From the NCBI RefSeq assembly GCF_001468485.1, contig NZ_LODI01000001.1, forward strand, positions 412,418 through 449,526: a stretch of DNA of 37,109 nucleotides. The letters run 5' to 3'. The translations under genes and the position numbers were made by a program. Shown here piece after piece: positions 32,514-37,109 of this stretch. Position 1 is the stretch's first letter, and each line of letters begins with the position of its first letter. The DNA is from Pseudoalteromonas sp. H71 (GTDB lineage Bacteria > Pseudomonadota > Gammaproteobacteria > Enterobacterales > Alteromonadaceae). Under the pieces are notes generated by a model. The model did no database searches and had not been told where the DNA came from. It saw only the letters and a list, made by a program, of their open reading frames with translations.

Positions 32514-34748
32514 TTATTTATCTGATTTATATTCGTAATTGTAATAACCGTAATAACCATAGGCGTTGCTGGCTTTTTTAACTACCCCGTTAAATACTAG
32601 GCCTTTTACGTCTATCCCATTTTGCTCAAAGCGGTTGCGGGTTAGGTCTATTTCACGTAAGTGGTTTTGACCAAAACGCGCTACCAATAACGTAGTGCCC
32701 GTATGAGCACTTACTATAGCTGGGTCGGTTACTGCAAGTATTGGTGGCGTATCTATAATTACTATATCGTAAGCTGCGCTTACCTCTTCAACCAATTTGC
32801 TAAAGTTGCTGTGCATTAATAGCTCAGAGGGGTTCGGTGGTATTTGCCCACGGGTAATTACATTTAAGCCTTCAACTTTAGTTGGCTTGGTTACTTGCGC
32901 TAGGTTTAATCGGCCTGATAAGTAATCACTTAAGCCATCGTCCCACTTTATGCCAAATTGAGTTTGTAGGTAGCCTTTACGCATATCAGCATCAATAATG
33001 AGTACTTTTTTGCCGCTTTGTGCTAATACTGCCGCTAAGTTAACCGATATAAACGATTTACCTACACCCGGACTCGGGCCCGATATAGCAATAATGTTGT
33101 TTTTAGCCTCCATCATCGCAAAGTGTAAGCTGGTGCGTAGGCTACGTAGCGCCTCTATTGAAAGGTCAGCTGGGTTATCGAGCGCGAGTAAGCTTTTAGC
33201 TTTACCTGCTTTATTTTTGCGCCCCGTAAAGCCAGTTAGTTTATCTTGGTAGTCTGAGTGGGGTACACTAGCGTAAACAGGTATGCCTAGGCCTTCAATC
33301 TCACTTGGGTCTTCAACCCCTTTATGCATGGCTTTTTGTATAAGCACAATAGCCACCGCAAGCATGCCACCTAGCATAGTTGCCATTACTACTATTAATG
33401 CTTTTTTAGGTTTTACTGGCTTACTTGTGTTTACCTCGGCGTAGTCTATAACACGTACATTACCTACTGTACCCGCGCGTACAATATCAAGCTCTTGGGT
33501 TTTACTTAATAGCAATGTATAAATTTGGTTGCTTACCTCAACATCGCGTTTTAGGCGCAGCAGCTCTTGTTGTGTTTCGGGTAGGTTACCTACCTCGCCA
33601 ATAAGGTCGTTTTTTTGGCTTTCTACCGCTTGAATTTGCTCAATAATACCTTGGTATGCTGGGTGGTCTTTTTTAAACTTACGGCCCAGCTCTAAGCGCT
33701 TTAGGTTTAGCTCTTGTAGTTTGGTTTCAAGCTTTACTACTTGCTCAAGCACACCTTGGGTCTCAAGTGTTATATTTATTGATTGGCGTTTTATTTGGTA
33801 GTCGTTAAAACGCTGCTCGGCGTATTCAAGTTGTTTTTTAATCTCTGGTAATTGTACTTCTAAAAACTCTAGCGACTTTTGTGCCTCGGCGCTGTTGCGC
33901 TCTACATTACGGCGTACATAAATAGCGGCTACTTTATCTAGCACCTTTTCGGCGTAGCTTGGTTTTGTGCTTTGTAGGCTTAAATTAATAATGCCTGAGT
34001 CTTTACCTTTTTCGCTTGCACCAATTGCTGCTTGTAAATCAAGTATTGTATTTAGGCGATCTTTTCGGGAAATTATAAACTCGGTACCGGGGCGAGCATT
34101 AAGCTTGCGCACTGTTAAGTTAAATTTACCATTAGTAAGCTCTTCACCTACTTTACCTGCTAGTATCTGGTCTCCATCATCATTTAAAAGCGCCACACTA
34201 TTACCTGCTTGCGCCAAAAGAGTAAAGCCTCTATTAATAGCTGTGCGGGGTACGTCAAACCTAAATATATTTATGCTTTCGCCGCCCCATGCATAGCTGC
34301 TTGCACCAAAACTTGGCTCGGCTACATCGCCCTCTTCCATTGGGGTAAATTTACGATAAGCGCGGTTACCAATAAACGGGAATAATTTTGGCTCGGCTAC
34401 AATATCTAATTTAAGTGAATCTACCGCTTCACCAATTACGCTGCGTGATTTTAGCAGCTCAATTTCGGTTACCGCGGCCGATGTACTTTCGAACATGCCA
34501 GCCATGTCGTCAAACCCGGGGACCGATGCACTGCCGTCTTCCACTTGTATCATGGCGGAGGCTTGGTAAACCGGTGTACTTAATACTGCATAAACCACAC
34601 CTATAAACATAAACAGTGCCGTTATGCCTGCTATAAAGTATTTGCGGTCGAGTAATGCGCCTAGTAGTGCCATTAAATCGATTTCTTGGGTGGGTTGTGC
34701 GGTGTTTTTATTTTTACTTTCAGGCTGGGTATTCATTAAATTAGCCAT
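32514..34748 (-). CDS. wzc: Wzc-type polysaccharide co-polymerase and tyrosine autokinase
   Basis: 744 residues. N-terminal Wzz domain with a membrane segment near residues 37-57, a long coiled-coil periplasmic region (about 270-420: LEFLEVQLPEIKKQLEYAEQ, LQELNLKRLELGRKF) and a second membrane helix near 448-468. The cytosolic BY-kinase has Walker A GPSPGVGKS near residue 554, the A' motif VLIIDADMRKG, VIIDTPPIL and a tyrosine cluster at the C-terminus (YGYYGYYNYEYK). Controls chain length and export with Wza, and is the likely substrate of Wzb. ATG 34748 has AAGGA immediately before it; ATG 34736 (MNTQPES) is an alternative with more normal spacing. Confidence 0.95.
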   Translation of the reverse strand: MANLMNTQPESKNKNTAQPTQEIDLMALLGALLDRKYFIAGITALFMFIGVVYAVLSTPVYQASAMIQVEDGSASVPGFDDMAGMFESTSAAVTEIELLKSRSVIGEAVDSLKLDIVAEPKLFPFIGNRAYRKFTPMEEGDVAEPSFGASSYAWGGESINIFRFDVPRTAINRGFTLLAQAGNSVALLNDDGDQILAGKVGEELTNGKFNLTVRKLNARPGTEFIISRKDRLNTILDLQAAIGASEKGKDSGIINLSLQSTKPSYAEKVLDKVAAIYVRRNVERNSAEAQKSLEFLEVQLPEIKKQLEYAEQRFNDYQIKRQSINITLETQGVLEQVVKLETKLQELNLKRLELGRKFKKDHPAYQGIIEQIQAVESQKNDLIGEVGNLPETQQELLRLKRDVEVSNQIYTLLLSKTQELDIVRAGTVGNVRVIDYAEVNTSKPVKPKKALIVVMATMLGGMLAVAIVLIQKAMHKGVEDPSEIEGLGIPVYASVPHSDYQDKLTGFTGRKNKAGKAKSLLALDNPADLSIEALRSLRTSLHFAMMEAKNNIIAISGPSPGVGKSFISVNLAAVLAQSGKKVLIIDADMRKGYLQTQFGIKWDDGLSDYLSGRLNLAQVTKPTKVEGLNVITRGQIPPNPSELLMHSNFSKLVEEVSAAYDIVIIDTPPILAVTDPAIVSAHTGTTLLVARFGQNHLREIDLTRNRFEQNGIDVKGLVFNGVVKKASNAYGYYGYYNYEYKSDK

Positions 34749-34751
34749 TCC

Positions 34752-35186
34752 TTATAAATACTTTTGCCAAGCGCTGCATGCGCTATCGATTAATGTGTAA
34801 ACGTGTTCAAATGCTTCGGTGCTTTGGCGGTACGGGTCGGGTATTTCGGCGTTGTTAATCCACTTACCTAGTAAAAATGTTTTACCGCGAGCCTCGGGGT
34901 AGCGGGCGTGTACATCGTTTAAATGGCGCTCTTCCATAACCAGTATTACGCTATTTTGCGCAACAAGTGCAGACGACAACTGCCTGCCTTGGTGCTCATC
35001 CATGTTTACACCATGTGCTTGCGCAATTTGTTTTGCTTTTGCATCGGCAGGTTTACCTTCAAGTGCGGTTAACCCAGCCGACGAAACCTTAATATTTTTA
35101 CCTTCAAGCTTTTGCTTTAATACATATTCACCGGTAGGGCTGCGGCAAATATTACCAGCACATACAACTAATACAGAATCAAACAT
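34752..35186 (-). CDS. wzb: Low-molecular-weight protein tyrosine phosphatase
   Basis: 144 residues. P-loop VVCAGNICRSP with nucleophile Cys9 and Arg15 (CX5R), and the acid loop PDPYRQ with the catalytic Asp near residue 116. Expected to dephosphorylate the C-terminal tyrosine cluster of Wzc and so reset the export cycle; cytosolic. Placed between wza and wzc as in group 1 capsule operons; three bases separate its stop from the wzc start. Confidence 0.95.
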   Translation of the reverse strand: MFDSVLVVCAGNICRSPTGEYVLKQKLEGKNIKVSSAGLTALEGKPADAKAKQIAQAHGVNMDEHQGRQLSSALVAQNSVILVMEERHLNDVHARYPEARGKTFLLGKWINNAEIPDPYRQSTEAFEHVYTLIDSACSAWQKYL

Positions 35187-35197
35187 TGCTATGCGCC

Positions 35198-36310
35198 TTA
35201 GTTATTTATGTCGTTTAGGTTGTCAACGGTGGCTACCGACGGTAACAATAAGCTTATTACACGGTTCCAACGGGCCAATGGTGCCGATGTTACGTATACA
35301 ATGTCGTGCGGTTGCAGTTCAAACTGCTCGGCTAATACCATTGCAGTAATGTTTTTAGCATGCAGCTGGTATACGTTTGCAATAACACCTGTTTGCTCTA
35401 CGTTGCTTTTACGCAGTACAAACACGCCATTGGCGTCGGCTGTGGTTTCGTTTAGGCCGCCGGTGTCGCTAAGTGCTTCAGCTAGGTTTAAGCCGTATCG
35501 GTTTAATACAATTGATCCAGCACGCTTTACATCGCCCAGTACAAATACTTTTTGTGCGTCGTTACGCGTTACATGAATTATGTCGCCGTGTTGCAGTAAA
35601 CGGTTTTGCGAAATATCACCCTGTGAATAAAAGCTGTCGAGCTGTATGGTTTCTGTTTTGTTACCACGAGTAAACGTTACTGTGCGCCAATCGGCTGCCT
35701 CGGTTAGGCCACCTGCTTGGTTTAGCGCGTCAATTAGGGTAAGTGGTATTTCGGTAACTGGATATACGCCTGGTTTGTTTACTTCGCCGGTTACGTAGGC
35801 TTTTTGGCTTCTAAAGCCTACTACTTTTATGTCTACTTGCGGGTCTTCAATTACGCGGCTTAGGCGTTTAACTAGGTCTTCGCGTACTTCGCTAATAGTA
35901 CGTCCTGCTGCAGGAATATCTGGCGCGTAAGCATAGGTAATGGTGCCGTCTTTTTGTACGCGAAAGCCATCAAACTCTGCGGTACGTTGTACTGCTGCGG
36001 GTATTGTAAGTTCGGGATGATCCCATACGCCTATGGTTAGTACGTCACCTACACCTAGTTTGTATTCGTAATTGCTTACGTTTACACCAGTGGTGTTCGA
36101 TATTGGCTTTGCAGATGCACGTGCTTGTTTTTGTTGTTTAATTAGCGTCGAGTCGATAATTTGAATATTTACTTTTTCGAGATCTTGCTCAAGGTTTTGT
36201 GTTTGCTCGCCAGATTCTAAGCCTTCAAAATGGCTGCCTGGTACTATGGTGCAACCGGTAACTGATAGTAATGCGAGTGAGGTGATGAGTGATTTACAGC
36301 TTAACGCCAT
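35198..36310 (-). CDS. wza: Wza-type outer-membrane polysaccharide export lipoprotein
   Basis: 370 residues. Type II signal MALSCKSLITSLALLSVTGC with lipid-modified Cys20. Contains the polysaccharide export domain, GVGDVLTIGVWDHPELTIPA, with VQKDGTITYAYAPDIPAAGR, and SLBB domains (KAYVTGEVNKPGVYPV; KVFVLGDVKRAGSIVLN). The C-terminus, RWNRVISLLLPSV, is the amphipathic helix that crosses the outer membrane as part of the octamer. First gene of the 13-gene operon; the 234-base leader upstream has no clear JUMPstart/ops site but has a hairpin CTCACC/GGTGAG at 36346-36363. Confidence 0.95.
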   Translation of the reverse strand: MALSCKSLITSLALLSVTGCTIVPGSHFEGLESGEQTQNLEQDLEKVNIQIIDSTLIKQQKQARASAKPISNTTGVNVSNYEYKLGVGDVLTIGVWDHPELTIPAAVQRTAEFDGFRVQKDGTITYAYAPDIPAAGRTISEVREDLVKRLSRVIEDPQVDIKVVGFRSQKAYVTGEVNKPGVYPVTEIPLTLIDALNQAGGLTEAADWRTVTFTRGNKTETIQLDSFYSQGDISQNRLLQHGDIIHVTRNDAQKVFVLGDVKRAGSIVLNRYGLNLAEALSDTGGLNETTADANGVFVLRKSNVEQTGVIANVYQLHAKNITAMVLAEQFELQPHDIVYVTSAPLARWNRVISLLLPSVATVDNLNDINN

Positions 36311-36345
36311 TGTAGAATCCCAAAATTATTTTAAATATTTTGTTC

Positions 36346-36363
36346 CTCACCGACCTTGGTGAG
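36346..36363 (-). promoter_or_regulatory. Hairpin in the leader of the wza operon
   Basis: CTCACC (36346-36351) pairs with GGTGAG (36358-36363) around six bases, 36 bases before the wza start. Could lie in the 5' untranslated region. The remaining bases of 36311-36544 show no other structure I trust. Confidence 0.35.
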
Positions 36364-36544
36364 TACTTGTATTTTTGTGCGGTAATTAAAGCATGAGAGG
36401 GCTTTTCGCGCAAGCCGAAACGCGCTTTTGAATTACTGCTTTCTTTTAAATAAGTATTTAAGCTTACTCAATGTTTTACAAAATGTAGGTAGCAAACAGG
36501 GCTGACTTTATTTTGCGATATTTTAACTTTTTTGCACTTTTATA

Positions 36545-36913
36545 TTAAACGCTTATTCGCTTTATACCTTCAATAAGCTTTAGTTGGTTAAAGTTTATGA
36601 GTAATCCTGTTTTTATGCCGCTTAGCTTTAGGTATGTTATTAGCTGTGCTGTATGAATTGGCAATAATTTTTCAACTGTTTTTATTTCTATTATTAATTG
36701 CTCTGGAATTAATATATCGAGCCTATACCCTGCATCAATGGTTGTGTTTTTATACTTAATTGGTAATTTTATTTGGCTTTTTGTTGATAAACCTGTTTGC
36801 TGTAGTTCATATACTAGGCAGTTTTCGTAGCTTGATTCTAATAAACCTGGCCCTAGGTTTTTATGTACTTCAATGGCGCAACCAATTACTTTTTGAGTTA
36901 GTAAGTCTTCCAT
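36545..36913 (-). CDS. GxxExxY family protein (PD-(D/E)XK-like)
   Basis: 122 residues from ATG 36913, which follows AAAGGATCGCC (AAGGA, good spacing); a longer start at 36985 is not supported. The eponymous motif GLLESSYENCLVYEL and the nuclease-like core AGYRLDILIPEQLIIEIKTV (Asp, Glu, Lys in PD-(D/E)XK order) are intact, as is the closing GLLINFN. Members are common beside surface-polysaccharide genes and repeats; no function is known to me. Lies directly upstream of wza on the same strand, after a 234-base gap, and adjoins the composite repeat copy at 36987. Confidence 0.88.
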   Translation of the reverse strand: MEDLLTQKVIGCAIEVHKNLGPGLLESSYENCLVYELQQTGLSTKSQIKLPIKYKNTTIDAGYRLDILIPEQLIIEIKTVEKLLPIHTAQLITYLKLSGIKTGLLINFNQLKLIEGIKRISV

Positions 36914-36986
36914 GGCGATCCTTTGCAAATTTGTCACTTTGGAATATAGACTAATTATTTTAGTTACACATATTTTGTACGCCACT

Positions 36987-37063
36987 TAGGCGCTTGATTG
37001 CTAGTACGTTTAATTTACACATGGTCACATTAGCAACCCTTGCGTGAGCAAGCTTTACGCCTA
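36987..37063 (+). repeat. Repeat element A, copy 5
   Basis: Diverged but recognisable copy: TAGGCGCTTGATTGCTAGTA at the left, TAATTTACACATGGTCACAT in the middle, GCGTGAGCAAGCTTTACGCC at the right. Confidence 0.85.
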
Positions 37064-37090
37064 TGTATAGATAATTTTAAAGATTTAATT

Positions 37091-37109
37091 ACCACCGAGA
37101 GCACCGAGG
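37091..37109 (+). repeat. Start of a B unit, cut by the window edge
   Basis: ACCACCGAGAGCACCGAGG, the conserved opening of unit B, follows element A copy 5 after the usual GATAATTTTAAAGATTTAATT-like linker; the rest lies outside the window. Confidence 0.85.

Noticed and set aside
36311..36544. JUMPstart/ops element before wza
   Set aside because: No GGCGGTAGC-like sequence on the coding strand; a GGTAGC at 36485 is on the opposite strand.
1..37109. tRNA or rRNA genes
   Set aside because: No cloverleaf with a GGTTCRANNCC arm or rRNA-like sequence was seen; a proper scan with a covariance tool was not possible here.

Overview
The window looks like chromosomal DNA of an AT-rich marine gammaproteobacterium, most likely Pseudoalteromonas or a close Alteromonadales relative. 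This rests on the long form of PurC, the cupredoxin / GGDEF-EAL / DUF3034 / truncated-globin gene set, a Wzi-Wza-Wzb-Wzc export system and general codon style. It is an inference from protein families; I ran no search.

Layout. 1-1.7 kb: 3' part of fructose-1,6-bisphosphatase, a small unknown gene and a cysteine-rich CWC/DUF5522 gene. 1.7-1.95 kb: a composite dispersed repeat. 2-4.4 kb: a two-domain sulfurtransferase with no ordinary start codon, then a tagD/tagB-like pair for glycerol-phosphate transfer. 4.4-8.65 kb: a compact four-gene operon on the minus strand (cupredoxin, bifunctional c-di-GMP enzyme, DUF3034 envelope protein, truncated-haemoglobin lipoprotein). 8.8-13.7 kb: purC, diverging from a plus-strand run of a second glycerophosphotransferase-like gene, an ABC ATPase, a FtsX/MacB-type permease with a His-rich tandem repeat, and a DUF3299 protein. 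13.7-15.8 kb: a four-helix-bundle gene between two heptanucleotide arrays, a peroxiredoxin, and many repeats. 15.9-36.3 kb: a capsule/exopolysaccharide locus. It runs from Wzi, a ~160-bp tandem array, galU, a UDP-glucuronate epimerase, a second four-helix-bundle gene with heptad arrays, and ugd, to a 13-gene minus-strand operon (wza-wzb-wzc, initiating sugar transferase, glycosyltransferases, flippase, nitroreductase, pyruvyltransferase, polymerase, acyltransferase, CapK-like ligase). 36.5-37.1 kb: a GxxExxY gene and the start of another composite repeat.

How it works together. GalU, Ugd and the epimerase would supply UDP-glucose, UDP-glucuronate and its C4 epimer. The sugar transferase starts the lipid-linked unit, the glycosyltransferases extend it and the pyruvyl and acyl enzymes decorate it. 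Wzx flips it, Wzy polymerises it, Wza/Wzb/Wzc export it and Wzi anchors it.

The most unusual structure is the pair of four-helix-bundle loci. Two clearly diverged copies of the same small protein family are each flanked by a homogeneous 7-nt array on the 3' side and a degenerate 7-nt array on the 5' side, the two arrays being mutually inverted. In both loci the degenerate array begins within about a dozen bases of the stop codon of the upstream same-strand gene. The second is a family of composite repeats: a ~79-bp element with imperfect terminal inverted repeats, followed by one to four ~160-bp units.
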